A DNA stretch of 64,000 nt from Marinibaculum pumilum (lineage in GTDB: Bacteria; Pseudomonadota; Alphaproteobacteria; Ferrovibrionales; Ferrovibrionaceae), in the NCBI RefSeq assembly GCF_042646425.1, contig NZ_JBHRTR010000036.1, positions 1 through 64,000 of the forward strand, given 5' to 3'. Under the pieces are notes generated by a model, which saw only the letters and a program-made list of their open reading frames with translations, searched no databases and was not told the origin of the DNA. The translations under genes were made by a program, and so were the position numbers. Within the stretch, counting starts at the first letter, position 1, and the number at the start of each line of letters is the position of its first letter. This document shows positions 26,393-35,221 of this stretch, in pieces.

Positions 26393-27958
26393 ATGGCCTC
26401 TGCACAGGACCGGGCGCGGATATTCGACCTGCTGATTGTCGGCGGCGGCGTCAACGGCTGCGGCCTGGCGCGCGACGCTGCCGGGCGCGGCCTCAGCGTC
26501 TATCTCTGCGAGAAGGGCGATCTCGGCAGCGCGACCTCTTCTGCCTCCACGAAGCTGATCCACGGCGGGCTGCGCTACCTGGAGTACTACCAGTTCCGGC
26601 TGGTTCGCCAGGCGCTCGCCGAGCGCGACCGGCTGCTGTCGATCGCGCCGCATATCGTCACGCCGCGGCGCTTCGTCGTGCCGCACGATGCGCGGCTGCG
26701 CGCGGCATGGCGGATCCGCGCCGGCCTGTTCCTCTACGATCATCTGGGCGGTGCCGCTCGCCTGCCGATCAGCATCCCCGTCGATCTGCGCAGCCATCGC
26801 TACGGCCGGCCCCTGAAGCCCGACTTCCCGCGCGGCTTCGTCTATTCCGACTGCTGGGTCGACGATGCCCGCCTGGTGCTGCTGAACGCCGTCGACGCCG
26901 CGAACCGCGGCGCCCGCATCGCCACCCGCACCACCTGCACCGGCCTGCGCCGGCAGGGGGATCACTGGGTGGCGCGGCTGCGACGCCACGGCATGGAATG
27001 GCAGGTGCGCGCCCGTGCCCTGGTCAATGCGGCCGGGCCCTGGGTGGAGGATGTCGCCGCCGTCATGCAGGACGCGACCGGCCCGGCGGGCAGCCCACCT
27101 GCCGAGGCACCGCCGCAGCCGCGGATCCGGCTCGTACGCGGCTCCCACATCGTGGTGCCGCGCCTGTTCCAGGGCCAGCAGGCCTATCTCTTCCAGGGCG
27201 AAGACCGGCGGGTGGTCTTCGCGATCCCGTTCCAGGATGCCTTCACCCTGATCGGCACCACGGACGAGCCGCATCCCGACCCGGCGCAGCCGCCGGCCGC
27301 CAGTCCTGCGGAGATCGCCTATCTCTGCAGCGCCGTGAACCGCTATCTCAAGCGCAGCATCGCGGCGGCGGACATCGTCTCCAGCTTTTCCGGCATTCGC
27401 CCGCTGTTCGACGACGGCCAGGAAGATCCCAGCGCGGTGTCGCGCGACTATGTGCTGCACCTCGACGCGCCCGGCCCGGAGGGCGTCGGTGGCGCCGCGG
27501 CCCCGGTGCTGACGATCTACGGCGGCAAGATCACCACCTATCGGCAGCTGGCGGAGCGGGTGCTGGACCGGCTGGCGCCGCACCTGCCGGCGCTGTCGCG
27601 GCCCTGGACGGACAAGGCGCCACTGCCCGGCGGCGATCTGCCGGGGCACGACCTGGAAGGCTTCATCGGCGACCTCATCCTGCGCCATCCGGGGCTGGAC
27701 CGGACCTTCCTGCGCCGCATCGCACGGCGCCACGGCAGCCTGACCGACGCGGTGCTGGACAATGCGAAGCGCCCCGCGGATCTGGGCCGCGATTTCGGCG
27801 GCGGGCTGACGGAGTGCGAGATCGACTGGCTGCACCGCAACGAATGGGCGGAAACGGCGGAGGATATCCTCTGGCGCCGCACCAAGACCGGCCTGTTCAT
27901 GTCGGAGGAGGGGCGCGACCTCTTCGCCGACTGGTTCGAGCACCAGATCGCCGCCTGA
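26393..27958 (+). CDS. glpD: Aerobic glycerol-3-phosphate dehydrogenase
   Basis: GlpD oxidises glycerol-3-phosphate to dihydroxyacetone phosphate at the inner membrane with FAD and passes electrons to quinone. The 521-residue protein has the FAD motif LLIVGGGVNGCGLARDAAGRG, SSASTKLIHGGLRYLE, VNAAGPWV, the VRGSHIVVPRLF region and GGKITTYRQLAE; the C-terminal helical domain is complete. The ATG at 26393 precedes the Rossmann strand by 11 residues. No glp neighbours are present, and the 160-bp upstream gap shows no clear operator. Confidence 0.93.
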   Translation: MASAQDRARIFDLLIVGGGVNGCGLARDAAGRGLSVYLCEKGDLGSATSSASTKLIHGGLRYLEYYQFRLVRQALAERDRLLSIAPHIVTPRRFVVPHDARLRAAWRIRAGLFLYDHLGGAARLPISIPVDLRSHRYGRPLKPDFPRGFVYSDCWVDDARLVLLNAVDAANRGARIATRTTCTGLRRQGDHWVARLRRHGMEWQVRARALVNAAGPWVEDVAAVMQDATGPAGSPPAEAPPQPRIRLVRGSHIVVPRLFQGQQAYLFQGEDRRVVFAIPFQDAFTLIGTTDEPHPDPAQPPAASPAEIAYLCSAVNRYLKRSIAAADIVSSFSGIRPLFDDGQEDPSAVSRDYVLHLDAPGPEGVGGAAAPVLTIYGGKITTYRQLAERVLDRLAPHLPALSRPWTDKAPLPGGDLPGHDLEGFIGDLILRHPGLDRTFLRRIARRHGSLTDAVLDNAKRPADLGRDFGGGLTECEIDWLHRNEWAETAEDILWRRTKTGLFMSEEGRDLFADWFEHQIAA

Positions 27959-28015
27959 GCGCAATCCCCCGGCTTGACTTTGACCGCCCCGGCCGCAGGA
28001 ATGCCGGGCGACGGC

Positions 28016-28029
28016 CGGTGCATGCACCG
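28016..28029. promoter_or_regulatory. Perfect 14-bp palindrome CGGTGCATGCACCG
   Basis: The palindrome lies 62 bp upstream of the acyl-CoA synthetase start and shares the GTGCATGCAC core with the site upstream of phaA. It may be a binding site for a regulator common to both; which one is unknown. Confidence 0.45.
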
Positions 28030-28091
28030 CCCCGGGCGGATCCAGGGTCCACAGGTAGAGATTTCTTAGACAGAGATGCGGGGGTGACGAG

Positions 28092-29606
28092 TTGGCGGAC
28101 ACGATACTGGGGCTGATCGAGGCCCAGGCGCCCGGCGCGCGGGCGATCGGCGACACCAATGGCGGGGGCCTGACCTATGGCGACCTCGCCGCCCTGGCGC
28201 GGCAGACGGGGGAGGCGCTGGCCGCGGCGGGCGTGAGCCGCGGCGACCGGGTCGCCATCGTCCTGCCCAACGGTCCCGCCATGGCGAGCTGCTTCGTCGC
28301 GGTCGCCGCCTTCGCCACTACGGCGCCGCTGAACCCGGCCTACAAGCGCGACGAGTTCGCCTTCTATCTGGAGGACCTGGACGCGCGTGCCCTGATCGTC
28401 GATGCCGGCTCCGACAGCCCGGCGATCGCCGAGGCGGAGGCGCGCGGCATCCGCATCCTGGACCTGACGGAGGATGCAGGCAGCCCCGGCCGCTTCACCC
28501 TGTCGGCGCGCGGCGGCGGCGGCCCGGCGGCGACCGCGACCCCGGCCGAGCCCGGCGATGTCGCCCTGATCCTGCACACCTCCGGCACCACGTCGCGGCC
28601 GAAAATGGTGCCGCTGACCCACGGCAACGTCACCGCCTCTGCCCGGCATATCGGCACCGCCCTGGCGCTGACCCCGGCGGACCGCTGCCTGAACGTGATG
28701 CCGCTGTTCCACATCCACGGCCTGATCGGCGCCGTGCTGGCATCGATCGGCGCCGGCGCCAGCATCGCCTGCACGCCCGGCTTCAACGCCCTGCGCTTCT
28801 TCGCCTGGCTGGGGGAAGCGGCGCCGACCTGGTACACGGCCGTGCCCACCATGCACCAGGCGATCCTGGGCCGTGCCGCCCGCAACCCCGACGCGATCGC
28901 GGCCGCGCAGCTGCGGCTGATCCGCTCGTCCTCGGCCTCCCTGCCGCGACCGGTGCTGGAGGAACTGGAAAAGACCTTCGGCTGCCCGGTGATCGAGAGC
29001 TATGGCATGACCGAGGCCAGCCACCAGATGACCTCGAACCCGCTGCCGCCGCGGGCCCGCAAACCCGGCAGCGTCGGCATCGCCGCCGGGCCGGAGGTGG
29101 CGGTGATGGACGATTCCGGCGCCGTCCTGCCGTCCGGCGAGACCGGCGAGGTGGTGATCCGCGGCCCCAACGTCACCGCCGGCTACCTGGCCAATCCGGA
29201 AGCCAACGAAAAGGCCTTCACCGGCGGCTGGTTCCGCACCGGCGACCAGGGCGTGATCGACGCGGAGGGCTACCTGACCATCACCGGCCGGCTGAAGGAG
29301 ATCATCAACCGCGGCGGCGAGAAGATCGCGCCGAAGGAGGTCGACGACGTCCTGATGGACCATCCGGCGGTGGCGCAGGCGGTGACCTTCGCGATGGCGC
29401 ATGCGTCGCTGGGCGAGGAGGTCGCCGCCGCGGTCGTGACGGTGGACGGCGCCGAGGTCGACGCCGCGACCCTGCGGAAGTTCTGCGGCGAACGGCTGGC
29501 CGCCTTCAAGGTGCCGCGCGAGATCGTCGTGGTGCCGGAAATTCCGAAGGGGCCGACCGGCAAGCTGCAGCGCATCGGACTGGCCAAGGCCCTGGGCCTG
29601 GAGTGA
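28092..29606 (+). CDS. Acyl-CoA synthetase (AMP-forming), Pcs60/oxalyl-CoA synthetase-like
   Basis: The 504-residue enzyme has the AMP-binding signature LHTSGTTSRPKMVPLTH, SYGMTEASHQM, GWFRTGDQGVIDAEGYL, GRLKEIINRGGEKI and the C-terminal catalytic Lys in KGPTGKLQR. Its overall pattern is like fungal Pcs60 and plant AAE3 oxalyl-CoA synthetases, but other short acids are possible. There is no ATG near the homology start; a TTG at 28092 with GGGGGTGACGAG upstream is taken as the start. The PanE-like reductase follows after 7 bp. Confidence 0.85.
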   Translation: MADTILGLIEAQAPGARAIGDTNGGGLTYGDLAALARQTGEALAAAGVSRGDRVAIVLPNGPAMASCFVAVAAFATTAPLNPAYKRDEFAFYLEDLDARALIVDAGSDSPAIAEAEARGIRILDLTEDAGSPGRFTLSARGGGGPAATATPAEPGDVALILHTSGTTSRPKMVPLTHGNVTASARHIGTALALTPADRCLNVMPLFHIHGLIGAVLASIGAGASIACTPGFNALRFFAWLGEAAPTWYTAVPTMHQAILGRAARNPDAIAAAQLRLIRSSSASLPRPVLEELEKTFGCPVIESYGMTEASHQMTSNPLPPRARKPGSVGIAAGPEVAVMDDSGAVLPSGETGEVVIRGPNVTAGYLANPEANEKAFTGGWFRTGDQGVIDAEGYLTITGRLKEIINRGGEKIAPKEVDDVLMDHPAVAQAVTFAMAHASLGEEVAAAVVTVDGAEVDAATLRKFCGERLAAFKVPREIVVVPEIPKGPTGKLQRIGLAKALGLE

Positions 29607-29613
29607 CAGCGTC

Positions 29614-30594
29614 ATGAAGATCTGCATCTACGGCGCCGGCGCGATCGGCGGCTGGGTCGGCGGCCTGCTGGCCCGCGCCGGCGCCGACGTCACCCTGATC
29701 GCCCGCGGCCCCCACCTGGCGGCGATGCGCGAGAAGGGGCTGAAGGTGGTGAGCGAAACGGAAAGCTTCACCACCCGACCGGCCTGCACCGACGACCCGG
29801 CCGAGGCAGGGCCGCAGGATGTCGTCATCGTCACCCTGAAGGCGCCCAGCGTGCCGGCGCAGGTGCCCCGCATGGCGCCGCTGCTGGGCCCCGACACGGC
29901 TGTCGTCACCGCGGCCAACGGGGTGCCCTGGTGGTACTTCCACGGTGTCGAGGGGCCCTGGCGCGACCGGCGGCTGGAAACCGTGGACCCCGGCAATGTG
30001 CAGTGGGACGGGATCGGCCCGCACCGCGCGATCGGCGCGGTGCTGTGGCCGGCCTGCGAGATCGAGGCGCCCGGCGTGATCCTGCACCGGTCCGGCGACC
30101 GCCTGCCGCTGGGCGAGCCGGACGGCAGCCGGTCGGAGCGGGTGACGGCCCTGTCGAAACTGCTGATCGCGGCCGGCATCAAGGCGCCGGTGCGCCCGAA
30201 CATCCGCAACGAGATCTGGGTGAAGCTCTGGGGCAATCTGAGCTTCAACCCGATCAGCGCCCTGACCACCGCCACCCTGGCGCAGATGGCGGAGGATCCG
30301 GACACCCGCGCGGTGGTGACGAACATGATGGCGGAGGCCCGGGCCATCGGCGAGAAGCTGGATGTGCGCTTCCCGATGTCGATCGAGGACCGGATCGAGA
30401 GCGCCCGCAAGGTCGGCGCGCACAAGACCTCGATGCTGCAGGACCTGGAGACCGGCCGGCAGATGGAGATCGACGCCATCGTCGGCGCGGTCGCGGAGCT
30501 GGGCCGGATCGTCGGGGTGCCGACACCGACGATCGACACCGTCCTGGGCCTGGTCCGCCAGCGCGCCCGCATCGCCGGATGCTACGGCGACTGA
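29614..30594 (+). CDS. 2-dehydropantoate 2-reductase family protein (PanE/ApbA)
   Basis: The 326-residue NADPH-dependent reductase has the Rossmann motif IYGAGAIGGWVGGLLA, KAPSVPAQV, the ANGVPWWYF region, catalytic-domain motif EIWVKLWGNLSFNPISALT and the C-terminal KTSMLQDLETGRQMEIDAI stretch. The family includes ketopantoate reductase but also paralogues on other 2-keto acids; linkage to an acyl-CoA synthetase rather than panB leaves the substrate open. Its last 16 bp overlap the next gene. Confidence 0.85.
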   Translation: MKICIYGAGAIGGWVGGLLARAGADVTLIARGPHLAAMREKGLKVVSETESFTTRPACTDDPAEAGPQDVVIVTLKAPSVPAQVPRMAPLLGPDTAVVTAANGVPWWYFHGVEGPWRDRRLETVDPGNVQWDGIGPHRAIGAVLWPACEIEAPGVILHRSGDRLPLGEPDGSRSERVTALSKLLIAAGIKAPVRPNIRNEIWVKLWGNLSFNPISALTTATLAQMAEDPDTRAVVTNMMAEARAIGEKLDVRFPMSIEDRIESARKVGAHKTSMLQDLETGRQMEIDAIVGAVAELGRIVGVPTPTIDTVLGLVRQRARIAGCYGD

Positions 30595-31706
30595 GGGCGG
30601 GAGGGCCGGCGGCAGTGCTGCTGGCGGCGGCCCTCCTGCTGTGCCGGCCGGGGGCTGCCGGCGCACAGCAGGACGCCGCCACGCCCGCAGCGGCAACGGC
30701 CGGCGCGCAACAGGCGATCGCGGCGACGAAACAGGCGCCGCCCTTCGTCATGCGCGATCCCAACGGCACCTGGCGGGGGCTGGCCGTCGACCTGTGGCAG
30801 GCGGTCGCCGCCGAGGCCGGCATCGACTACGCCTTCCAGGAGGTCACCATCCCGGAACTGCTGGACGGTGTCGCCGACCAGCGCTTCCTGATCGGCGTCG
30901 CACCGCTCACGATCACCCGGGCGCGGGAAGAAAAGGTCGATTTCAGCAATCCGTTCTACACCACGGGCTGGAGCATCGCGGTCCCGCACCAGAAGGAGCG
31001 GCCGATCATCCTGCAGGTGCTGGAAGGGCTGTTCTCGGTGGCCTTCCTGCTGGCCGTGCTGGGGCTGGCCGCGGTGCTGGCCGGCGCGGGCTTCCTGCTC
31101 TGGATGTTCGAGCGCCGGCGCAACCGGGAGCAGTTCGGCGGTTCGGCGCATCGCGGCCTGGGCCATGCCTTCTGGTGGGCGGCGGTGACGATGACCACCG
31201 TCGGCTATGGCGACAAGGCGCCGGTCACCCTGGGCGGCCGGATCGTCGCCCTGGTCTGGATGTTCGCGTCGATCCTGCTGATCTCCACCTTCACCGCGGC
31301 GATCGCCTCGTCCCTGACCGCCTCGCAGCTGCAGGGGCGGGTGAAGGGCCTGTCGGACCTGGCCCATGTCCGCACCGGCACCCTGGGCGATTCCGCCAGC
31401 GAGGAATTCCTGCGCGAGCGGGCGATATCGCCGGTGCTGTTCCCATCGGCGGAGGCAGGCCTGCAGGCCCTGGCGGACGACCGCATCGACGCCTTCCTGC
31501 ACGACGCGCCGATCCTGCGCTACCGGGCGGCGCATGACTTCGCGGGGCAGGTCTCGGTCCTGCCGGCGACCTACGGCCGGCAGGACTACGGCTTCATCGT
31601 GCCGCAGGGCAGCGGCCTGCGCGAACCGGTCAACCGCGCCCTGATGGGGGTGCTGGAAAGCACCTACTGGGATGAACTGCTGAGCCGCTACCAGATGCCG
31701 GAATAG
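30579..31706 (+). CDS. Glutamate-receptor-like (GluR0-type) K+ channel
   Basis: The 375-residue protein joins a split periplasmic binding domain of the SBP_bac_3 type to an ion-channel core. A signal peptide (residues 1-29) is followed by binding lobe 1 with PLTITRAREEKVDFSNPFYTTG (Arg116 at the position that binds the ligand carboxylate), membrane helix 150-177, pore loop with potassium filter TVGYGD (207-212), helix 219-245, then lobe 2. This is the GluR0 plan, in which an amino acid opens a K+ channel. The ATG at 30579 overlaps panE by 16 bp, so the two are translationally linked. The ligand is unknown; glutamate is only the prototype. Confidence 0.88.
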   Translation: MLRRLRAGGPAAVLLAAALLLCRPGAAGAQQDAATPAAATAGAQQAIAATKQAPPFVMRDPNGTWRGLAVDLWQAVAAEAGIDYAFQEVTIPELLDGVADQRFLIGVAPLTITRAREEKVDFSNPFYTTGWSIAVPHQKERPIILQVLEGLFSVAFLLAVLGLAAVLAGAGFLLWMFERRRNREQFGGSAHRGLGHAFWWAAVTMTTVGYGDKAPVTLGGRIVALVWMFASILLISTFTAAIASSLTASQLQGRVKGLSDLAHVRTGTLGDSASEEFLRERAISPVLFPSAEAGLQALADDRIDAFLHDAPILRYRAAHDFAGQVSVLPATYGRQDYGFIVPQGSGLREPVNRALMGVLESTYWDELLSRYQMPE

Positions 31707-31748
31707 CCAGGCCCCCCAGCGGCACGTCGATCCTGCCCGCCCGCGGCC

Positions 31749-33338
31749 CTACCACCCCAGGGCGCAGCCGTCCTTGCGGGGGTCGGAGCCGGCCGCCAGG
31801 GTGTCGTTGTCCCAGTCCAGCATGATCGCCTGGCCGCCGCCCCAGGGCATTTCCGGCGTGGTGACGTTGTGGCCCAGGGCCGCCAGGGCGGCCCGCACGT
31901 CGGTCGGCACGCCGCGCTCCACGTCCAGCCGGCCGCCGTTGTAGAACACCCGCGGGCAGTCCAGCGCCTCCTGCACGTCCATGCCGTAGTCGACGATGTT
32001 GGTCAGCACGTGGCACTGGCCGACCGGCTGGTAGTCGCCGCCCATCACGCCGAAGGACAGGAAGGGCCGGCCGTCGCGGCTGGCCAGCGCGGGAATGATG
32101 GTGTGGCGCGGCCGCTTGCGCGGCGCCAGGCAGTTCGGATGCCCCTCCACCAGGGAGAAGCCGGCGCCGCGGTTCTGCAGCAGGATGCCGGTGCGGTTGC
32201 CGCAGAGCCCGCTGCCGAACGGGAAGTAGAGCGAGTTGATGAAGGAGCATACCATCCGCTCGCGGTCGACCACGGTCAGGTAGACCGTGTCGCGATAGAC
32301 ATGGCCGGAGAGCTCGGCGACGTTCTCCATCACCGAATCGCGTCCGATCCGGCCGCGCTGCTGGGCGGCATAGTCCCGCGACAGCAGCCGCTCCACCGGC
32401 ACGTCGACGAACTTCGGGTCGGCGATATGGGCGTCGCGCGCGGCATAGGCCAGCCGCGAGGCCTCGGTCTCCAGGTGCAGGCGCTCCACCCCGACCGGGT
32501 CGAGGCCGGGCAGGTCCAGCCCTTCCAGGATGTTGAGCATCAAGAGGGTGGTCGCGCCCTGGCCGTTCGGCGGGATCTGCCAGACGGTATGGCCGCGATA
32601 GTCGGTACTGATCGGCTCCACGAACTCCGGCTCGTATTCGGCGAAGTCCGCCATTGCATGACGGCCGCCGACCGCGTTCAGGGTCTCCACCAGGTCCTCG
32701 GCCACCCAGCCACGGTAAAAGGCGTCGGCGCCGTCGGTCGCCACCGCCTTCAGCACCGCCGCCAGGGCCGGCGCGGCGAAGCGTTGACCGGCCTTCGGGT
32801 AGGCACCGTCGCGCAGCCAGTGCCGGGCGGCATGCTCATGGTCGTGCAGCTTCGTCCCGGCGCGTTCCCAGTCGACGGCGACCCGCGGGGTGATGGCGAA
32901 GCCGTCTTCCGCGGCGTCGATGGCGGGCTGCAGCACCTGCCACCAGGGCAGGCGGCCGAAGCGGTCGTGCAGCTTCTGCCAGCCGGCGATGGCGCCGGGG
33001 ATGGTGACCGCATGCGGGCTCTGCAGGCCGACCCGCTCGCCATCGTCTTTGCGGGCGATCTCCGCCGTCAGGCCGGCCGGCGCGAAGCCGGAGGCGTTCA
33101 GGCCGACCGGCCGGCTCTCGCCCGGCGGCACCACCAGGGAGAAGCAGTCGCCGCCGATGCCGGTCGACATCGGCTCCACCACGCACTGCACGGCGCAGGC
33201 GGCGATCGCGGCATCCACTGCGGTGCCGCCCTTCCGCAGGGTGTCGATGGCGGCCATCGTGCTGACGGGATGCGAGGTGGCGGCCGCGCCCTTCACCGCA
33301 TGGACCACGGACCGGCCGGGCAGTTGCAAGTCGCGCAT
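31749..33338 (-). CDS. ggt: Gamma-glutamyltransferase family protein
   Basis: GGTs are Ntn-hydrolases that cleave or transfer the gamma-glutamyl group after autoprocessing. The 529-residue protein has GGTAVDAAIAA, VEPMSTGIGGDCF, QIPPNGQG, the likely nucleophile Thr351 in HVYRDTVYLTVVDRE, SFINSLYFPFGSG and FGVMGGDYQPVGQ. There is no signal peptide, so a cytosolic YwrD-like enzyme is more likely than the periplasmic glutathione type. CAGGAG precedes the ATG. It is the last gene of the ATP-grasp/alpha-E/Anbu operon, 43 bp after Anbu. Confidence 0.88.
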   Translation of the reverse strand: MRDLQLPGRSVVHAVKGAAATSHPVSTMAAIDTLRKGGTAVDAAIAACAVQCVVEPMSTGIGGDCFSLVVPPGESRPVGLNASGFAPAGLTAEIARKDDGERVGLQSPHAVTIPGAIAGWQKLHDRFGRLPWWQVLQPAIDAAEDGFAITPRVAVDWERAGTKLHDHEHAARHWLRDGAYPKAGQRFAAPALAAVLKAVATDGADAFYRGWVAEDLVETLNAVGGRHAMADFAEYEPEFVEPISTDYRGHTVWQIPPNGQGATTLLMLNILEGLDLPGLDPVGVERLHLETEASRLAYAARDAHIADPKFVDVPVERLLSRDYAAQQRGRIGRDSVMENVAELSGHVYRDTVYLTVVDRERMVCSFINSLYFPFGSGLCGNRTGILLQNRGAGFSLVEGHPNCLAPRKRPRHTIIPALASRDGRPFLSFGVMGGDYQPVGQCHVLTNIVDYGMDVQEALDCPRVFYNGGRLDVERGVPTDVRAALAALGHNVTTPEMPWGGGQAIMLDWDNDTLAAGSDPRKDGCALGW

Positions 33339-33381
33339 CGTCAGCTCCTGTTCCTGTCGTAAGCCGCCCCGGAGCGGCAGG

Positions 33382-34113
33382 CTACCATGTCCAGTCCGGG
33401 TCGGGGATGTTGGCGACGGCGGCCGCCAGGCCGTCCGTCCATTTCTTGCGCAGGCCGCCGAAATAGCCGTCATCCTCGGTGATCCGCCGCTGCAGGCCCA
33501 GCTTCAGCGAATCCCGCTCATAGATCGCCAGGTCCAGCGGCAGGCCGACGGAGATGTTCGACTTCAGGGTGGAATCCATCGACAGCAGGGCGCATTTCAG
33601 CGCCTCCCGCAGGCCGGTCTCGAAGGTCAGGACCCGGTCGATGATCGGCTTGCCGTACTTGGTCTCGCCGATCTGCAGGTAGGGCGTCTCCGGCGTCGCC
33701 TCGATGAAATTGCCGGCGGTATAGATCATGAACAGGCGCAGGCGCCGCCCGGCGATCTGCCCGCCCAGCAGGAAGGAAGCGACGAAGTCGACCCCCTGCT
33801 TGCCCAGTGCCTCGGCATCGCGGCGATGGACCTCCCGCACGGCGGCGCCGACCAGGCGCGCCGCCTCGAACATCGTCGGCACGTTCATCAGGGTGGTGCC
33901 ATCGTCCATGGCGCCGCCCTCGTCCAGCAGGCTGACGACCGACTGGGTGATCGCCAGGTTGCCGGCGGTCATCAGCATCAGTACCCGTTCGCCCGGCTGT
34001 TCCCAGACATGCAGCTTGGTGACGCTGGAGACATGGTCGACGCCGGCATTGGTGCGGGTATCCGCCAGCGCGATCAGGCCGTCGCGCACCAGCATGCCAA
34101 CGCAATAGGTCAT
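33382..34113 (-). CDS. anbu: Anbu, bacterial proteasome homologue (Ntn-hydrolase peptidase)
   Basis: The 243-residue protein begins MTYCVGMLVRDGLIALADTRTNAG; removal of Met exposes Thr1, with Asp17 and a Lys at position 32 as the other proteasome-type catalytic residues. The SLKLGLQRRITEDDGYFGGLRKKWTDGL end and overall length match the Anbu/BPH family, which assembles into helical rings and is distinct from HslV and the 20S subunits. It follows alpha-E by 98 bp and precedes ggt. Its substrate is not known for the family. Confidence 0.9.
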   Translation of the reverse strand: MTYCVGMLVRDGLIALADTRTNAGVDHVSSVTKLHVWEQPGERVLMLMTAGNLAITQSVVSLLDEGGAMDDGTTLMNVPTMFEAARLVGAAVREVHRRDAEALGKQGVDFVASFLLGGQIAGRRLRLFMIYTAGNFIEATPETPYLQIGETKYGKPIIDRVLTFETGLREALKCALLSMDSTLKSNISVGLPLDLAIYERDSLKLGLQRRITEDDGYFGGLRKKWTDGLAAAVANIPDPDWTW

Positions 34114-34211
34114 CGTCGCGCTTCCCCCTGCCGCATGCCGCCGGTCGGGACTGTCCTGTCAGGAACCGGGCGGCCGCCCCGCTGCGGCTATGCCCCAGGG
34201 CGGGCCGGCGA

Positions 34212-35192
34212 TCAAGCGGAAGCTTGCGCCTGTTTCTGTTCCGCCGGGTCGGCGGCCCCCATGAAGTCGCGCGCGATGGTCATCCCGAGCTTGATATTGC
34301 CGTCGATCTGCTCGGTCAGGAACTCGTGCAGGCCGTGGGCGAAAATCTCCTCGATCTGGATGTAGCGCAGGCGGCTCTGCATCGCGAAGGCCATGCGGGT
34401 GGAGGCATAGTCCCGCGCATAGGCGTCGCGCAGGGTGAAGAGGGTATCCGTGATCTCCTCGAAGCTGGCGGCGATCGACCGCGGCATGGCCGGGTTCAGG
34501 ATCAGCAGGTCGGCGACCTTCGCCGGCTTGATGCTGTCGCGATAGGTGTTGCGATAGGCGCGGAAGGCGCTGACCGAGCGCAGCAGCGCCGCCCACTGGT
34601 AATGGTCGACCAGGCCGCCCACGTCGCGCGGGCTGGGCAGCAGCATGTGGTACTTCACGTCCAGCAGGCGCGCAGTGGCATCCGCGCGCTCCAGCGCGGT
34701 ACCCAGGCGGACGAAGTGGAACGCCTCCTCCCGCATCATCGTGCCCATCGTCACGCCGCGGAACAGGTGGCTGCGCTCCTTCACCCATTCGAAGAAGTCG
34801 CTGTAGCCGACGCTGACGAGATGGGCATATTCCATCTCCCGCATCTCCAGCCAGGTGGAGTTGATGCTCTCCCACATCTCCGTCGTGATCTCGCTGCGCA
34901 TGGCGCGCGCATTCTCGCGCGCGGCCTGCAGGCAGCGGCGGATCGACGACGGGTTGCCGGCGTCCAGCGCCAGGTAGTTGATGACGTTGTGGCTCTCCAG
35001 CGGCAGGCCGGTGGCGGCGAAGCCGGCATCGCAGCCGGCGATGATCAACGGCGGCTCCCACTGGCTGCGCGGCTCGTCGCTCGACGGCATCAGCGACATC
35101 CGGTAGCTGACGTCCAGCATGCGCGCCATGTTCTCGGCGCGCTCGATATAGCGCGCCATCCAGTACAGATTGTCCGCAGCCCGGCTGAGCAT
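34212..35192 (-). CDS. Alpha-E domain protein (DUF403)
   Basis: The 326-residue all-helical protein begins MLSRAADNLYWMARYIERAENMARMLDVSYRMSL, the alpha-E hallmark, with further conserved helices ITTEMWESINSTWLEMREME and TLFTLRDAYARDYASTRMAFAMQSRLRYIQIEEIFAHGLHEFL. Alpha-E proteins accompany circularly permuted ATP-grasp enzymes and have no known activity; acidic and Arg residues in the helices may form a binding site. It starts 29 bp after the ATP-grasp gene on the same strand. Confidence 0.93.
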   Translation of the reverse strand: MLSRAADNLYWMARYIERAENMARMLDVSYRMSLMPSSDEPRSQWEPPLIIAGCDAGFAATGLPLESHNVINYLALDAGNPSSIRRCLQAARENARAMRSEITTEMWESINSTWLEMREMEYAHLVSVGYSDFFEWVKERSHLFRGVTMGTMMREEAFHFVRLGTALERADATARLLDVKYHMLLPSPRDVGGLVDHYQWAALLRSVSAFRAYRNTYRDSIKPAKVADLLILNPAMPRSIAASFEEITDTLFTLRDAYARDYASTRMAFAMQSRLRYIQIEEIFAHGLHEFLTEQIDGNIKLGMTIARDFMGAADPAEQKQAQASA

Positions 35193-35221
35193 TCCGTTCC
35201 TCCGCTACTGTCCGCCGGCGA

